64,000 bases of DNA from Ruegeria sp. THAF33 (GTDB lineage: Bacteria > Pseudomonadota > Alphaproteobacteria > Rhodobacterales > Rhodobacteraceae). Within the stretch, counting starts at the first letter, position 1. Each line of letters begins with the position of its first letter. The translations under genes were made by a program, and so were the position numbers. The DNA lies in the NCBI RefSeq assembly GCF_009363615.1, contig NZ_CP045384.1:2106501-2170500 (forward strand), given 5' to 3'. Under the pieces are notes generated by a model. It made no database searches, was not told the origin of the DNA, and saw nothing but the letters and a program-made list of their open reading frames with translations. Positions 50,505 to 61,773 of this stretch are shown here, piece by piece.

Positions 50505-52172
50505 TCACCGCATCCGGCTGACCACCACCGTCACTTCGGGCTTTTTGCCAATTTCGGCTTTGGCTGTCTGCCGCACGATGCGGCGCATTTCTTCTTCCAG
50601 CTTGTCGTCATCGCGCAGGGTCTTGGCGGCGGCCCGCATCAGGAACTGGTTCAGATCCTCTTCCAGCACTTCGACCAACGCGGCACGGGACGTGCCAGTT
50701 TCGGGCAGCCCCATGGTGTCGCACCACGGCTCGCCCAGCGGTTCGTCTTCTTCGTCCAGAACCACCGTCACCGTAACATGGCCGTTCAAAGCCATGCGGA
50801 TACGATCCCGCACCACGCCGTCAAGGGCGCCGATCTTCACGGTGCCGTCCAGATATGTGCGACCGGTTTCAACATAATCGACGACCACAGGCGCATTGCC
50901 GCTGAGATCCAGCATGGTGCCGTTCACCGCCAGCACTCCGGTTCTGCCACCCTGCTCTGCCAGTTTGACATGCTCGCGCAGGTGCCGGTGTTCGCCATGC
51001 ATCGGGATCACGAATTGCGGATCGGTCAGTGCGTGCACTTTCTCGAGGTCCGGCCGGTTCGCATGGCCCGAGACATGATAAAGGCCCGAACTGTCATCGA
51101 CGACATCCACGCCCTTTTCGCTGAGCTGGTTCATGATAAAGATCACGCCCCGCTCGTTCCCGGGAATGGTTTTCGAGGAAAACAGGAACAGATCGCCCTC
51201 GGCCAGCTCCAGACCACGGTACTTGCCACGGGCCAGTTGGGCGCTTGCGGCCCGTCGTTCCCCCTGGCTGCCGGTCACGATCAGCATCAGGTTCTGGCGC
51301 GGAAGGTCCAGAGCCTCTTCGGCGCTGATCACCTTGGGAAAATCCGCAAGAATACCGGTTTCGGTCGCGGCTTCGATCATCCGACGCATCGCGCGCCCAA
51401 GCAGGACGACGGAACGCCCGGCCCGCGCACCCGCCTCGGCCAGCGTTTTGACCCGCGCAACGTTCGACGCAAAGGTGGTCGCCACAACCATACCTTCCGC
51501 GCCTTCGACCAGCTTGACGATCTCGGGGCCAACTTCGGATTCTGAACGCCCCGGATGGGTCGAAAACACATTCGTACTGTCACAGACCAGCGCCTTGATG
51601 CCGGGCTTGGCGACCTCGGCCCACAGGTCAGGGTCAAAGGCCTCTCCAACGACCGGAGCAGCATCCAGCTTGAAGTCGCCCGAATGCACGACACGCCCTG
51701 CGGGGGTGTCGATGACCAATGCGGCACTTTCGGGAATCGAGTGCGAAACAGGAAGGAAGCCAACCGTGAACGGCCCGACGGACACCTGTTCAGGCCAGGC
51801 GGAAACGGTCGTGACCGCCTCGGTCGGGTGTGCGTGTTCTTCCATCTTGCGGCGCGCGATATTGGCCGTGAAGGCACGCGCATAGACCGGCGCACCCAAG
51901 GCTTCATAACAATGGGCCACGGCGCCGACATGGTCTTCATGGGCGTGCGTGATGAAAACACCATCCAGCCGGTCGGCACGCTCTTTCAGCCAAGAGATAT
52001 CGGCATAGATGAGGTCAACGCCCGGCGTTGTGTCCATATCAGGAAAAGTGACGCCCAGATCCACCAGAATCAGGCGTTCCTTTCCCGGTTCACCGTAGCC
52101 GTACACATAGGCGTTCATGCCAATTTCGCCCGCGCCACCCAGCGGCAGGTAGATCAATCTTTCACTGCTCAT
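50505..52172 (-). CDS. rnj: Ribonuclease J
   Basis: 555-residue metallo-beta-lactamase/beta-CASP nuclease involved in mRNA decay and rRNA maturation. The metal motif is THAHEDHVGAV; beta-CASP features include CDSTNVFSTHPGRSE, VTGSQGERRAASAQLARG and PMHGEHRHLREH; a C-terminal domain runs from about residue 450. It overlaps the coaX stop by four bases. Roseobacters have RNase J as well as RNase E, so this is expected. Confidence 0.95.
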   Translation of the reverse strand: MSSERLIYLPLGGAGEIGMNAYVYGYGEPGKERLILVDLGVTFPDMDTTPGVDLIYADISWLKERADRLDGVFITHAHEDHVGAVAHCYEALGAPVYARAFTANIARRKMEEHAHPTEAVTTVSAWPEQVSVGPFTVGFLPVSHSIPESAALVIDTPAGRVVHSGDFKLDAAPVVGEAFDPDLWAEVAKPGIKALVCDSTNVFSTHPGRSESEVGPEIVKLVEGAEGMVVATTFASNVARVKTLAEAGARAGRSVVLLGRAMRRMIEAATETGILADFPKVISAEEALDLPRQNLMLIVTGSQGERRAASAQLARGKYRGLELAEGDLFLFSSKTIPGNERGVIFIMNQLSEKGVDVVDDSSGLYHVSGHANRPDLEKVHALTDPQFVIPMHGEHRHLREHVKLAEQGGRTGVLAVNGTMLDLSGNAPVVVDYVETGRTYLDGTVKIGALDGVVRDRIRMALNGHVTVTVVLDEEDEPLGEPWCDTMGLPETGTSRAALVEVLEEDLNQFLMRAAAKTLRDDDKLEEEMRRIVRQTAKAEIGKKPEVTVVVSRMR

Positions 52173-52948
52173 ACGGAGCCATTATCCTTGTTGTAGCGAT
52201 GGATCACGGTCAGGCCGTGCATCGTCAGATCATCCTCGATTGCGTCGAACCCCACGTCGGCCTGATCGAACAAGGGGGCCAGCCCTCCGGTTCCAACGAC
52301 TTTCATCGGCATTCCATACTCGGCCTTGATCCGGGCGATCAGCCCCTCGATCAAACCGGAATATCCCCAATACACGCCCGATTGAATACAACCAACCGTA
52401 TTCGTACCGATCACCTTGTCAGGTCGGGAGACATCGATATGCGGCAGCGCCGCGGCGCCCTGATGCAGGGCCTCAAGGCTCAGGTTCACACCGGGGGCGA
52501 TAATGCCCCCCACATATGCGCCGTCGGCGGCGACAACATCGAAATTCGTTGCGGTTCCGAAATCCACGACAACCACATTGCCACCATGGCGGTCAAAAGC
52601 GCCCACGGCATTGGCCAGTCGATCCGGGCCAGGCACCGTGCCTTCATCCACACGCGGCGGGACAGGCAACAGGCAATCGGGCTTGCCCACAACCAATGGT
52701 CTGCACCCAAAAAAGCGATCGGCGAAGATGCGCAGGTTGAACACGACGCGCGGCACGGTCGAGGCGATGATCACATCGGTGATGTCCGCCTCGATCCCAT
52801 AATGCTTTACCAGCGTCGAATACCAGGTGAAATAAGCGTCTGCCGTGCGCGCATGGTGGGTCGAGGTGCGCAGGGTACACAAAAACTCCTCACCGTCCCA
52901 GATCGAAAAGACGGTATTGGTATTGCCGCAATCGATGGCCAGAAGCAT
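52169..52948 (-). CDS. coaX: Type III pantothenate kinase
   Basis: 259-residue kinase for the first step of coenzyme A synthesis. The ASKHA-fold motifs are MLLAIDCGNTNTVFSIWDG (phosphate 1), GPDRLANAVGAF, VVVDFGTATNFDVV and ADGAYVGGIIAPG; a potassium-dependent family. It lies 11 bases after birA in the birA-coaX-rnj order that I know from many roseobacters. Confidence 0.96.
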   Translation of the reverse strand: MLLAIDCGNTNTVFSIWDGEEFLCTLRTSTHHARTADAYFTWYSTLVKHYGIEADITDVIIASTVPRVVFNLRIFADRFFGCRPLVVGKPDCLLPVPPRVDEGTVPGPDRLANAVGAFDRHGGNVVVVDFGTATNFDVVAADGAYVGGIIAPGVNLSLEALHQGAAALPHIDVSRPDKVIGTNTVGCIQSGVYWGYSGLIEGLIARIKAEYGMPMKVVGTGGLAPLFDQADVGFDAIEDDLTMHGLTVIHRYNKDNGSV

Positions 52949-52959
52949 CCGCGCCCCTC

Positions 52960-53709
52960 TCAGAAATAGACATCCGCCGCAGGAATGCTCACGCGGCCTT
53001 TGGCGGTGTTTAAGACAAGGTTACCGCTTGCGTCCACCGTTTCGAAGGTTCCAACCGTTTCTGACGTACCGGTCCGCGCGGTGATGACCTCGCCCAACCG
53101 GGCCGCCCGGGACAGCCAGGCGGTGCGGATCGGTTCGAACCCATAGGTGACGAACTGGGTTTCATACGCGGCGTAGGCCGCGGCCAGTTCGGTCAGAAAA
53201 TCCTCGGGCGAGACATGTGCCCCGGTTTCCGAAAGAAGTGACACGGGACGAACCGCGCCGGGCTCCACCGCGTCGGCATCCGGGGCATTGGCCAGATTCA
53301 CTCCGATGCCGATGGACAGATGCCCCACGCCATGCCCCTGCCCCGTGCTTTCCAGCAGGATACCGGCAAGCTTGCCGCCGTTCAGCAGCACGTCATTGGG
53401 CCATTTCAGCGACAGTCCGGCAGCCCGCCCGGTAACGGCGACACACGCGTCAAAAAGGGCCAGCGCCGCCACGAAACTGCGCAAAGCCGCCTGTTCCGGC
53501 GCGCCCTGAGGACGCATCAGCAAGGTCGCCGCCAGGTTGCCCATCGGGTTGGCCCAGCTTCGTCCGCGCCGCCCGCGCGCCGCCGTCTGGTGATGCGCCA
53601 TGATCCAGACGGGACCACGCGCATTCGGAGCAATCCGCGCCGCTTCATTCAGCGTGCTGTCGACTTCCTGCACCTCGTGCAGGCCATAGCCTTGGGGCCA
53701 TTTTGTCAT
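52960..53709 (-). CDS. birA: Biotin-[acetyl-CoA carboxylase] ligase
   Basis: 249-residue biotin protein ligase without the N-terminal DNA-binding domain (a class I type), so it should not regulate transcription. ARGRRGRSWANPMGNLAATLL is the biotinyl-5'-AMP loop, LSLKWPNDVLLNGGKLAGIL contains the catalytic lysine motif, and LSIGIGVNLANAP follows. It is the first gene downstream of the nuo terminator. Confidence 0.95.
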   Translation of the reverse strand: MTKWPQGYGLHEVQEVDSTLNEAARIAPNARGPVWIMAHHQTAARGRRGRSWANPMGNLAATLLMRPQGAPEQAALRSFVAALALFDACVAVTGRAAGLSLKWPNDVLLNGGKLAGILLESTGQGHGVGHLSIGIGVNLANAPDADAVEPGAVRPVSLLSETGAHVSPEDFLTELAAAYAAYETQFVTYGFEPIRTAWLSRAARLGEVITARTGTSETVGTFETVDASGNLVLNTAKGRVSIPAADVYF

Positions 53710-53712
53710 ATC

Positions 53713-53739
53713 AAAAAGGCTCGGTCGCGCAACCGAGCC
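53713..53739 (-). terminator. Rho-independent terminator of the nuo operon
   Basis: On the minus strand a perfect 8-base stem GGCTCGGT/ACCGAGCC closes a six-base loop (TGCGCG) and is followed by TTTTT. It lies between the nuoN stop and the birA start. Leaky read-through into birA-coaX-rnj is possible, since the T-run is short and runs directly into the birA start region. Confidence 0.9.
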
Positions 53740-53763
53740 CCTCTTTCCGGTTGTGCAAAACGA

Positions 53764-55206
53764 TCAGTTGACAAGCGTGGCCGCCGCGGCTGCTGCCGCG
53801 CCCTCGACGCCGAACTGATAGAAGATACCGACCAGCATCAGGGCCGCAGACCCCATCAATGCCACCCACAGAACAGGGGTCGACCGGGTTTGGATCGGCT
53901 CTTCGTTCTCGGCCCCGAAATACATGTAGAACACGATCCGCAGGTAATAGAAGGCACCGATGACCGAAGCGATGGCCGAGACGACGACCAGACTGGTCAG
54001 ACCCGCACTGACGCCCGCCTGCCAGACGCCGAATTTCGCAAAGAAACCAAGCATCGGAGGCACGCCCGCAAGGCTGAACATCAGGATCAGCACCGCCAGC
54101 GCCTTGCCCGGATCACGCTTGGAGTATTGCCGCAGAGCGTCAATGTCGGTGATGGGTTTGCCGTCACGCTCCATCATCAGAATGAAGGCGAAGGTGCCGA
54201 TATTCATGGTCACGTAGATGGCCAGATACATCAGCATCGCCTTGATACCCAGCTCGGTACCGGCGGCCAGACCAATCAGCGCATAGCCCATATGGGCAAT
54301 CGACGAAAACGCCATCAGACGCTTGATGTCGCGCTGCCCGATCGCGGCCACGGCCCCCAGCAACATCGACAATACAGACAGCAGGACAATCACTTGCTGC
54401 CAGTCTTCGACAACACCGCCGAACGCGTCATGCAACAGGCGCGCGAACAACGCCATCGCCGCAACCTTCGGCGCCGTGGCAAAGAAGGCCGTGATCGGCG
54501 TGGGAGACCCCTCGTAAACGTCCGGCGTCCACATATGGAACGGAACGGCCGAGACCTTGAAGGCCAGACCCGAGATCAGGAAGATCAGGCCAAACAGCAG
54601 CCCCAACGAAACATCGCCATGGTGAACTGTCTGGATGATGCCCGAGAACAACGTGGTGCCGGTAAAGCCATAAACCAGCGACGCGCCATAAAGCAGCAGC
54701 CCCGAGCTCAGCGCACCCAGCACGAAATACTTCAGACCTGCCTCGGTCGATTTCGCGCTGTCACGACGCAGAGCAGCCACGACATAAAGCGACAGCGATT
54801 GCAGCTCGAGCCCCATGTAAAGCGACATCAGATCGCCTGCGCTGACCATCATCATCATCCCCACGGCGGCCAGTGCCACCAGCAACGGGTATTCAAATCG
54901 CAGCAGATCACGGCGCGCCATGTATTCCTGGCTCATGATCAGTACGGCACCCGCCGACAGCAGGATGGCAACCTTGGCATAGCGGGCAAAGCCGTCATCG
55001 ACGAACATGCCGTTGAAGGCCACGTTTGTACCCCCGCCCTGAGTTGCAATCCAGATTGCCAGAAGGGCCATAAGACCTGCCGTGGTCCAGACCAGCAGAG
55101 GCGCCAGCCCGTCCTTTGTCGTGTAGACAGCACCCAGCAGCGCCGCCATCGCATAAAGCGCCAGAACGATTTCCGGCAGGATGATTGTCAGATCAGCCTG
55201 GATCAT
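53764..55206 (-). CDS. nuoN: NADH-quinone oxidoreductase subunit N
   Basis: 480-residue antiporter-like proton-pumping subunit of complex I in the inner membrane, with about 14 helices. Conserved [19 protein letters not shown] (with the glutamate on TM5), [20 protein letters not shown] (lysine on TM7) and [18 protein letters not shown] are present. The C-terminal tail ends in a run of alanines. Last gene of the nuo operon, 15 bases behind nuoM. Confidence 0.97.
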   Translation of the reverse strand: MIQADLTIILPEIVLALYAMAALLGAVYTTKDGLAPLLVWTTAGLMALLAIWIATQGGGTNVAFNGMFVDDGFARYAKVAILLSAGAVLIMSQEYMARRDLLRFEYPLLVALAAVGMMMMVSAGDLMSLYMGLELQSLSLYVVAALRRDSAKSTEAGLKYFVLGALSSGLLLYGASLVYGFTGTTLFSGIIQTVHHGDVSLGLLFGLIFLISGLAFKVSAVPFHMWTPDVYEGSPTPITAFFATAPKVAAMALFARLLHDAFGGVVEDWQQVIVLLSVLSMLLGAVAAIGQRDIKRLMAFSSIAHMGYALIGLAAGTELGIKAMLMYLAIYVTMNIGTFAFILMMERDGKPITDIDALRQYSKRDPGKALAVLILMFSLAGVPPMLGFFAKFGVWQAGVSAGLTSLVVVSAIASVIGAFYYLRIVFYMYFGAENEEPIQTRSTPVLWVALMGSAALMLVGIFYQFGVEGAAAAAAATLVN

Positions 55207-55221
55207 GTCTCCAAAGCTCCC

Positions 55222-56766
55222 TTAATGCGAAGCGGCTGTCTGGGTCGCAGCCTCAGCCGCGGCCAGAGCCGTGTCATAGTTCGAAATCAGAGCCGCTGTG
55301 GATTGCCCGATCACATCGGTTACCAGCGACGGGTAGACACCCAGCAGGATGATCATCACGATCAGAGGGGCGAAGATCAACCGCTCGCGCGAGCTCATGT
55401 CGGTCATCGCCTTGAGGCTTTCCTTGATCAGATCGCCAAACACGACTCGGCGGTAGAGCCACAGCGCATAAGCCGCCGAGAAGATCACACCGGTTGCAGC
55501 CACCGCCGTTACCCAGGTGTTGACCTGGAACGCGCCCATCAGGGTCAGGAATTCGCCGATGAAGCCCGATGTGCCCGGCAGGCCGACATTGGCCATGGTA
55601 AACAGCATGAAGACCAGCGCGTATGCGGGCATCCGGATCACCAGACCGCCATAAGCCTCGATATCGCGGGTATGCATCCGGTCATAGATCACGCCGACAC
55701 ACAAGAAGAGCGCTGCCGAGATGAACCCGTGGCTGAGCATCTGGAAGATCGCGCCATCGATGCCCTGCTGGTTTGCCGCGAAAATACCCATGGTCACAAA
55801 GCCCATATGCGCGACCGAGGAATAGGCGATCAGCTTCTTCATATCCTCCTGTACCAGCGCCACCAGCGAGGTATAGACAACCGCGATGGCAGACATCCAC
55901 AGCACCAGATCGGTCATCACGGCCGAACCCACCGGGAACATCGGCAGGCTGAACCGCAGGAAGCCATAGCCGCCCATCTTCAGCAGGATCGCCGCCAGTA
56001 CGACCGATCCCGCCGTGGGCGCCTGAACGTGGGCGTCCGGCAACCAGGTGTGCACCGGCCACATCGGCATTTTCACCGCGAACGAAGCAAAGAAGGCCAG
56101 GAACATCAGGGTCTGCATGCCACCGACAACATAAATGCCCAGCACGCTGAAGCCCTCGGACGAGAACTGGTGCGTCATCAGCGCGGCAATGTCCGTGGTG
56201 CCTGCGTCAGCATACATTGCAACCATGGCGACCAGCATCAAGACCGAGCCGAGGAAGGTATAGAGGAAGAACTTGAAGCTGGCGTAGATCCGATCCTTGC
56301 CGCCCCATATCCCGATGATCAGGAACATCGGAATAAGACCTGCCTCGAAGAACAGGTAGAACAGTACAAGATCAAGCGCCATGAAGACGCCCAGCATCAG
56401 CGTTTCCAGCAGCAGGAAGGCAACCATGTATTCCTTGACGCGGTCCGTGACATTCCAGCTGGCCAGAATGGTCAGCGGCATGATGAAGGTCGTCAGCAGA
56501 ACGAACAGGACACTGATGCCATCAACACCCATCTTGTATTTGAGGCCCATCAGCCACTCACCCTCTTCCACCATCTGGAAACCGGGGTTCGACGGGTCAA
56601 AGCCGGTATAGATGCCGATGGAAACCAGGAAGGTTACCGTGGTGGCCAGCAGAGCAATCCACTTGGCGTTCCGCTGTGCCGCCGCATCGTCACCCTGCAG
56701 GAACAAGGCCAGAATGCCTGCGGCGATGGCGGGGATAAACGTGACGATCGAAAGGATATAATCCAT
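55222..56766 (-). CDS. nuoM: NADH-quinone oxidoreductase subunit M
   Basis: 514-residue antiporter-like membrane subunit of complex I. The conserved glutamate is in the [22 protein letters not shown] region, the lysine in [20 protein letters not shown], and [16 protein letters not shown] is as expected. It begins on the last base of nuoL (start 56766), a one-base overlap, consistent with coupled synthesis. The C-terminus has an alanine-rich tail ([16 protein letters not shown]) longer than usual. Confidence 0.97.
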   Translation of the reverse strand: MDYILSIVTFIPAIAAGILALFLQGDDAAAQRNAKWIALLATTVTFLVSIGIYTGFDPSNPGFQMVEEGEWLMGLKYKMGVDGISVLFVLLTTFIMPLTILASWNVTDRVKEYMVAFLLLETLMLGVFMALDLVLFYLFFEAGLIPMFLIIGIWGGKDRIYASFKFFLYTFLGSVLMLVAMVAMYADAGTTDIAALMTHQFSSEGFSVLGIYVVGGMQTLMFLAFFASFAVKMPMWPVHTWLPDAHVQAPTAGSVVLAAILLKMGGYGFLRFSLPMFPVGSAVMTDLVLWMSAIAVVYTSLVALVQEDMKKLIAYSSVAHMGFVTMGIFAANQQGIDGAIFQMLSHGFISAALFLCVGVIYDRMHTRDIEAYGGLVIRMPAYALVFMLFTMANVGLPGTSGFIGEFLTLMGAFQVNTWVTAVAATGVIFSAAYALWLYRRVVFGDLIKESLKAMTDMSSRERLIFAPLIVMIILLGVYPSLVTDVIGQSTAALISNYDTALAAAEAATQTAASH

Positions 56767-58916
56767 TACTGGGCCCCTCCGCCGATCGACATCCAGGTCA
56801 CAAGGGCCGCGATGCCCAGCACCATCCAGAAGGCATAGGTAAAGATGTACCCGGTCTGCGCCTTGCCGGCGAGGCGGGTGAAGAAGGGAACGACGCCCAT
56901 TGCTACTCCGTTCAGGAAGCCATCGATTGTATTGCCGTCACCGCGTTTCCACAGGAAGCGGCCAAGCGCCACAGTGGGTTTTACGAAGACCGCATCGTAG
57001 ATTTCGTCGAAATACCACTTGTTCAGAAGGAACAGGTACAGCGGACGCTGATTTGCAGCCAGACGTGCCGGCAGCGACGTGTTCACGATGTAGAACCAGT
57101 AGGCCACGACAAAGCCCAGCAACATGGCGACGAAGGGTGAAACCTTGACCCATTTCGGAGCCGCGTGCGCATCGTCCAGAACATGGTTGTCCGGCGCCAT
57201 GTAAAGCGCGCCCTCGCCGGGCTGGCCCGCAAAGACATAGTGATGATCGCCACCCTTGGCATCCTTCTCACCATGACCTTCATCGGCATGGCCGTCAGCA
57301 GCGTGGCTTTCATCCGCATGGCTGTCTTCACCGTGCGAAGCATCCGCCGCCGCATGGTCACCGGCCTCGGCATGTTCTGACGCTTCGGCAACCGGAATAC
57401 CGTAGAACTTGCCGACCTTGTCCGCATGGCCAAAGAAATTGCCATACCAGATCATCCCGGCAAACACCGCACCCAGCGACAGAACGCCCAGCGGCACCAG
57501 CATGGTCATCGGGCTTTCATGTGCGTGGTCATGCGTATGCTTGTCCCCACGTGGTGTGCCATAGAAGGTCAGGAAGATCAGACGCCAGCTGTAGAACGAG
57601 GTGAACATCGCCGCGATCACCAGCATCCAGAAGGCGTACCCGGTTCCACCCGCATAGGCGCTTTCGATAATGGCGTCTTTAGACAGGAACCCGGCAAAAC
57701 CGATTGTGGTAAGCGGAATGCCGACACCTGTGATGGCCAGCGTTCCGATCATCATCGCCCAGAAGGTATAGGGGATCTTTTTGCGCAGACCACCGTATTC
57801 CGTCATCTCCTGCTCGTGATGCATGGCGTGGATCACGGACCCCGCACCAAGGAACAACAGCGCCTTGAAGAAAGCGTGCGTCAGCAGGTGGAACATCGCC
57901 GCCGAATACATGCCCACGCCCGCGGCCACGAACATGTAGCCCAGCTGCGAACAGGTCGAATAGGCAATGACGCGCTTGATATCGGTCTGCACCAGACCCA
58001 CGGTCGCCGCGAAGAACGCTGTCGAGGCCCCAAGGAAGGTGATGAACCCGGTCGCGCCCGGCGCGAACTCCATCAGCGGAGACATGCGGCAGACCAGGAA
58101 CACGCCCGCTGTCACCATGGTGGCCGCGTGGATCAGGGCCGACACCGGCGTCGGGCCTTCCATCGCGTCGGGCAACCAGGTGTGCAGGATCAGCTGCGCG
58201 GATTTACCCATCGCGCCGATGAACAGCAGAACACAGATCACCTCGACCGCGGTCCATTCGCCCCACAGGAAATGCAGCTTTTCATCTGCAAGCGCGGGTG
58301 CCGATGCGAAAATGTCCGAAAAGTTGATGCTGTCGGTCAGGAAGAACAGCGCGAAGATGCCCAGCGCAAAGCCAAAGTCACCCACACGGTTCACGATGAA
58401 GGCCTTCATCGCCGCCGCATTTGCCGACGGCTTGCGATAGTAGAAGCCGATCAGCAGGTAGGATGCGACACCCACGCCCTCCCAGCCAAAGAACATCTGC
58501 ACCAGGTTGTCCGCCGTCACCAGCATCAGCATGGCGAAGGTAAAGAAGGACAGATAGGCAAAGAAGCGCGGCTTATAGCTTTCGCCTTCGCGCCATTGCG
58601 GGTCGTGATCCATGTAGCCAAAGCTGTAGAGATGCACGAGCGCCGAAACCGTGGTGACCACGATCAGCATGATGGCGGTCAGCCGATCCAGACGAATGGC
58701 CCACGAGGTCGAGAGCGACCCGCTTTCGATCCAGCGCATGATCTCGATCTGTTGTGTGTGCCCGTCGAACGAGAAGAACACGAGCCATGACAGCAGACAG
58801 GCGAGGAACAGAAGGCCTGTGGCGGTCCACATGGCGGCTTTCTCGCCAATGAACTTCCAGCCAAAGCCGCAGATCAGCGCGCCCACCAGCGGGGCAAAGA
58901 GGATTGTGGTTTCCAT
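56766..58916 (-). CDS. nuoL: NADH-quinone oxidoreductase subunit L, with His/Asp/Glu-rich insertion
   Basis: 716-residue antiporter-like subunit with the long C-terminal lateral helix of complex [37 protein letters not shown] and [15 protein letters not shown] are conserved. A low-complexity insertion at residues 511-559 has nine histidines in 49 positions, many in GH/DH/SH pairs, and a smaller HTHDHAH cluster stands at 460-466. The insertion lies in a soluble loop just before the last part of the lateral region. E. coli NuoL is about 613 residues. Confidence 0.97.
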   Translation of the reverse strand: METTILFAPLVGALICGFGWKFIGEKAAMWTATGLLFLACLLSWLVFFSFDGHTQQIEIMRWIESGSLSTSWAIRLDRLTAIMLIVVTTVSALVHLYSFGYMDHDPQWREGESYKPRFFAYLSFFTFAMLMLVTADNLVQMFFGWEGVGVASYLLIGFYYRKPSANAAAMKAFIVNRVGDFGFALGIFALFFLTDSINFSDIFASAPALADEKLHFLWGEWTAVEVICVLLFIGAMGKSAQLILHTWLPDAMEGPTPVSALIHAATMVTAGVFLVCRMSPLMEFAPGATGFITFLGASTAFFAATVGLVQTDIKRVIAYSTCSQLGYMFVAAGVGMYSAAMFHLLTHAFFKALLFLGAGSVIHAMHHEQEMTEYGGLRKKIPYTFWAMMIGTLAITGVGIPLTTIGFAGFLSKDAIIESAYAGGTGYAFWMLVIAAMFTSFYSWRLIFLTFYGTPRGDKHTHDHAHESPMTMLVPLGVLSLGAVFAGMIWYGNFFGHADKVGKFYGIPVAEASEHAEAGDHAAADASHGEDSHADESHAADGHADEGHGEKDAKGGDHHYVFAGQPGEGALYMAPDNHVLDDAHAAPKWVKVSPFVAMLLGFVVAYWFYIVNTSLPARLAANQRPLYLFLLNKWYFDEIYDAVFVKPTVALGRFLWKRGDGNTIDGFLNGVAMGVVPFFTRLAGKAQTGYIFTYAFWMVLGIAALVTWMSIGGGAQ

Positions 58917-58922
58917 GATCCC

Positions 58923-59228
58923 TTACCCCTTCATCATGTTGACGTCTTCAACCGCGATGGTGCCGCGGTTGCGGAAGAAGCAGACCAGAATGGCCAACCC
59001 GATCGCCGCCTCGGCCGCCGCAACGGTCAGCACGAACAGCGTGAAGACCTGCCCGACCAGATCGCCGAGGAAACTGGAAAACGCCACGAGGTTGATATTC
59101 ACCGCCAACAGCATCAGTTCGATGCTCATCAGCAGGATGATAACGTTCTTGCGGTTCAGGAAGAGACCGAAGATGCCAATAACGAACAGCGTCGCCGCGA
59201 CCGTAAGATAGTGTTCAAGTCCGATCAT
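58923..59228 (-). CDS. nuoK: NADH-quinone oxidoreductase subunit K
   Basis: 101-residue three-helix membrane subunit. Two membrane glutamates important for proton transfer are visible in [13 protein letters not shown] and [13 protein letters not shown]. It lies six bases upstream of nuoL and four bases behind nuoJ in the conserved J-K-L order. Confidence 0.97.
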   Translation of the reverse strand: MIGLEHYLTVAATLFVIGIFGLFLNRKNVIILLMSIELMLLAVNINLVAFSSFLGDLVGQVFTLFVLTVAAAEAAIGLAILVCFFRNRGTIAVEDVNMMKG

Positions 59229-59232
59229 GGTC

Positions 59233-59835
59233 TCAAAGTCCCTGCCCCGGTTTCACGTCCTTCAACTCCATCGCTTTTGCCGGGTCGCGCATCATCTGGC
59301 CGATGATGTCCTGACGCTTGATGTCCTGACGGTGGCGCAAGGTCAGCACGATGGCACCGATCATGGCCACCAGCAGGATCAGGCCCGCCAGCTGGAACAG
59401 AAGGAAGTATTGATCGTAAAGAATGACGCCAAGCGCCTCGGTGTTGTGACGGTCCGCCGGGACCGGCTGCGCCAGATTGGCCGCTGCGCCCTGCGCGCTG
59501 TCCCAGGCTCCGAAGGCCATGACGAACTGCATCAGGATGACCAGACCGATCAACAGGGCCAGCGGCATATAGCGCGCCATCTCGGCCTTGAGCTCGGCAA
59601 AGTCCACGTCCAGCATCATCACCACGAACAGGAACAGCACCGCGACCGCGCCTACGTAGACGATGATCAGCAGCATCGCCACGAACTCGGCCCCAAGCAG
59701 CACGAACAGCCCCGCCGAGGACAGGAAGGACAGGATCAGCCAAAGCACCGAGTGCACCGGTTGACGACTGATCACCGTGAACAGTCCGCCGGTGATGGCG
59801 CTGATGGCAAACAGGTAGAAGGCAAAGACGGTCAT
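59233..59835 (-). CDS. nuoJ: NADH-quinone oxidoreductase subunit J
   Basis: 200-residue five-helix membrane subunit. [24 protein letters not shown] is the conserved pi-bulge helix with the tyrosine, and [34 protein letters not shown] follows. The C-terminal soluble tail ([34 protein letters not shown]) is typical of alphaproteobacterial NuoJ. Its start overlaps the stop of the CMD-family gene by four bases. Confidence 0.97.
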   Translation of the reverse strand: MTVFAFYLFAISAITGGLFTVISRQPVHSVLWLILSFLSSAGLFVLLGAEFVAMLLIIVYVGAVAVLFLFVVMMLDVDFAELKAEMARYMPLALLIGLVILMQFVMAFGAWDSAQGAAANLAQPVPADRHNTEALGVILYDQYFLLFQLAGLILLVAMIGAIVLTLRHRQDIKRQDIIGQMMRDPAKAMELKDVKPGQGL

Positions 59836-60242
59836 TGATCCTCATCCTCGTTGTCGCCCATGACCTCTTGCGCCAGATCCAGCGCGCGGGTCATGGCCGG
59901 GATGCCGGCAAAGACCGACATCTGACCGATCGTTTCCACGATCTCTTGTTTCTTGGCACCAGCCTCAAGCGCGTGGCGCACGGTCTGGCGCACCGCCGAG
60001 TCCGCCTGAGCGCCCTGACAGGTCAGCCCGGCCAGCGTCAGCAACAGGCGAGTCTTGGCATCCAGCCCGTCCTTGTTGACGGTGTTGCCGAACATCATCT
60101 CCATGACCTCTTTCGGCATGGTCGGCCACAGCGCCTCGAACCCCTTGGGCGAGAAGCTTTCCATCGCCGGGTTCATCGCCTTGGCCATGTCCTGAGCCTG
60201 CTTCATCATCAGCTCGAACGGATTTGTCGGGCTGTCAGTCAT
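59832..60242 (-). CDS. Carboxymuconolactone decarboxylase-family protein inserted between nuoI and nuoJ
   Basis: 136-residue soluble helical protein. The C-terminal 75 residues carry the CMD fold ([56 protein letters not shown]). There is one cysteine in the active-site region (C-x-G in TCQGAQ) but not the CxxC of AhpD-type peroxidase partners. The N-terminal part is a helical extension ([19 protein letters not shown]). It overlaps nuoI and nuoJ by four bases on both sides, so it is translated with complex I. Confidence 0.88.
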   Translation of the reverse strand: MTDSPTNPFELMMKQAQDMAKAMNPAMESFSPKGFEALWPTMPKEVMEMMFGNTVNKDGLDAKTRLLLTLAGLTCQGAQADSAVRQTVRHALEAGAKKQEIVETIGQMSVFAGIPAMTRALDLAQEVMGDNEDEDQ

Positions 60243-60733
60243 CGGTAAGGCGCGTCCAATTCCAGATTGCGGGCGATCTCGGCTTCCCAGCGTTCGCCGT
60301 TGTCCAGCAGTTTCTGCTTGTCATAGAACAGCTCTTCTCGGGTTTCCGTCGCGAATTCGAAATTCGGGCCTTCGACGATGGCATCGACCGGGCAGGCCTC
60401 CTGACAGAAACCGCAATAGATGCACTTGGTCATGTCGATGTCATAGCGCGTGGTGCGGCGGCTGCCGTCTTCGCGCGGTTCGGCGTCGATGGTGATGGCC
60501 TGTGCCGGGCAGATCGCCTCGCACAGTTTGCAGGCGATACAGCGTTCCTCGCCATTGGGATAACGGCGCAGGGCGTGTTCGCCGCGGAAACGTGGGGACA
60601 GAGGCCCCTTTTCGTGCGGATAGTTCACCGTGGCCTTGGGGGCGAAGAAATACTTCAGCCCCAGCTTCATGCCGACCCAGAAGTCTTGCAGCAAGAAGTA
60701 TTTGGCAGCGCGGGTATAGTCGATTTGGGTCAT
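60239..60733 (-). CDS. nuoI: NADH-quinone oxidoreductase subunit I
   Basis: 164-residue peripheral-arm subunit with two [4Fe-4S] clusters: [16 protein letters not shown] and [16 protein letters not shown]. The start is the ATG at 60733 ([15 protein letters not shown]), two bases behind nuoH, rather than an in-frame ATG further upstream within nuoH. The helical N terminus contacts NuoH at the membrane. Confidence 0.97.
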   Translation of the reverse strand: MTQIDYTRAAKYFLLQDFWVGMKLGLKYFFAPKATVNYPHEKGPLSPRFRGEHALRRYPNGEERCIACKLCEAICPAQAITIDAEPREDGSRRTTRYDIDMTKCIYCGFCQEACPVDAIVEGPNFEFATETREELFYDKQKLLDNGERWEAEIARNLELDAPYR

Positions 60734-60735
60734 GA

Positions 60736-61773
60736 TCAGCCTCCTACGCTCCAACGGGCAAACGCGCCCCAGAACCAGTCGAATTTCGCCGCGAAGGCCA
60801 CGAAAACCACCCAAGCCAGCGAGAATGGCAGGAACACTTTCCAGCCTAGCCGCATCAGCTGGTCATAGCGGTAGCGGGGCGTGATCGCCTTGACCATCGC
60901 GAAGATGAAGAAGAAGAACGCCATCTTGGCGACCATCCACAGCACGCCATCGGGCAGGCCCGGGATCGGCGAAAGCCAGCCGCCGAAGAACAGCAGAGAG
61001 GTCAGCGCGCACATCAGGAAGATCGCGATGTATTCGCCTGCCATGAACAGCAGGAAAGGCGTGGCCGAGTATTCGACCTGATAACCGGCGACCAGTTCAG
61101 ATTCCGCCTCGGGCAGGTCGAAGGGCGGGCGGTTGGTTTCGGCCAGGGCCGAGATGAAGAACAGGAACACCATCGGGAAATGCGGCAGCCAGTACCAGCT
61201 GAAGAAGCCGAACGAGCCGTCCTGAGCGCGCACGATGTCGCCAAAATTCATCGAGCCGGTCGAGATGATCACACCGATGATGATCAGGCCGATCGAAACC
61301 TCGTAGGAAATCATCTGCGCGGCCGAGCGCAGCGAGCCCAGGAACGGGTACTTTGAGTTCGACGCCCAACCGCCCATGATCACGCCATAAACCTCAAGCG
61401 AGGACACGGCGAATACATAGAGGATGGCCACGTTGATATCCGACAGAACCCAGCCATCGTTGAACGGGATCACCGCCCAGGCGATCATGGCCAGAACGAA
61501 GGATGTCAACGGTGCGAGGATAAAGACCGTCCGGTCGGCGCCCGCAGGAATGACGACCTCTTTCACCACATATTTCAGGGCATCCGCCACCGATTGCAGC
61601 AGGCCATAGACGCCCACCACGTTGGGGCCGCGGCGCATCTGGACAGCAGCCCAGATCTTGCGGTCCCCGTAAACAAGGAACAACAGTGAAATCATCACAA
61701 AGGCAACAACGGCAAGCACTTGCGCCAGAATGATGATGGCTATTCCGCCTGGGGTGTTAAAGAATTCAGCCAT
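60736..61773 (-). CDS. nuoH: NADH-quinone oxidoreductase subunit H
   Basis: 345-residue quinone-binding membrane subunit. The loops [45 protein letters not shown], and [27 protein letters not shown] are diagnostic. It starts at 61773, overlapping by eight bases a small ORF that links it to nuoG. Confidence 0.98.
   Translation of the reverse strand: MAEFFNTPGGIAIIILAQVLAVVAFVMISLLFLVYGDRKIWAAVQMRRGPNVVGVYGLLQSVADALKYVVKEVVIPAGADRTVFILAPLTSFVLAMIAWAVIPFNDGWVLSDINVAILYVFAVSSLEVYGVIMGGWASNSKYPFLGSLRSAAQMISYEVSIGLIIIGVIISTGSMNFGDIVRAQDGSFGFFSWYWLPHFPMVFLFFISALAETNRPPFDLPEAESELVAGYQVEYSATPFLLFMAGEYIAIFLMCALTSLLFFGGWLSPIPGLPDGVLWMVAKMAFFFFIFAMVKAITPRYRYDQLMRLGWKVFLPFSLAWVVFVAFAAKFDWFWGAFARWSVGG

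Noticed and set aside
53320-56838. An open frame of over 1,170 codons on the plus strand, antisense to birA, nuoN and nuoM
   Set aside because: It is rich in H, Q, R and D with no recognisable domain and mirrors strongly biased hydrophobic codons on the true strand. nuoN and nuoM are certain on the other strand, and no ribosome site fits.
57426-58790. A 454-codon open frame on the plus strand, antisense to nuoL
   Set aside because: Same composition artefact (H/R/Q/D rich, repeated KRGxx strings) over a certain nuoL.
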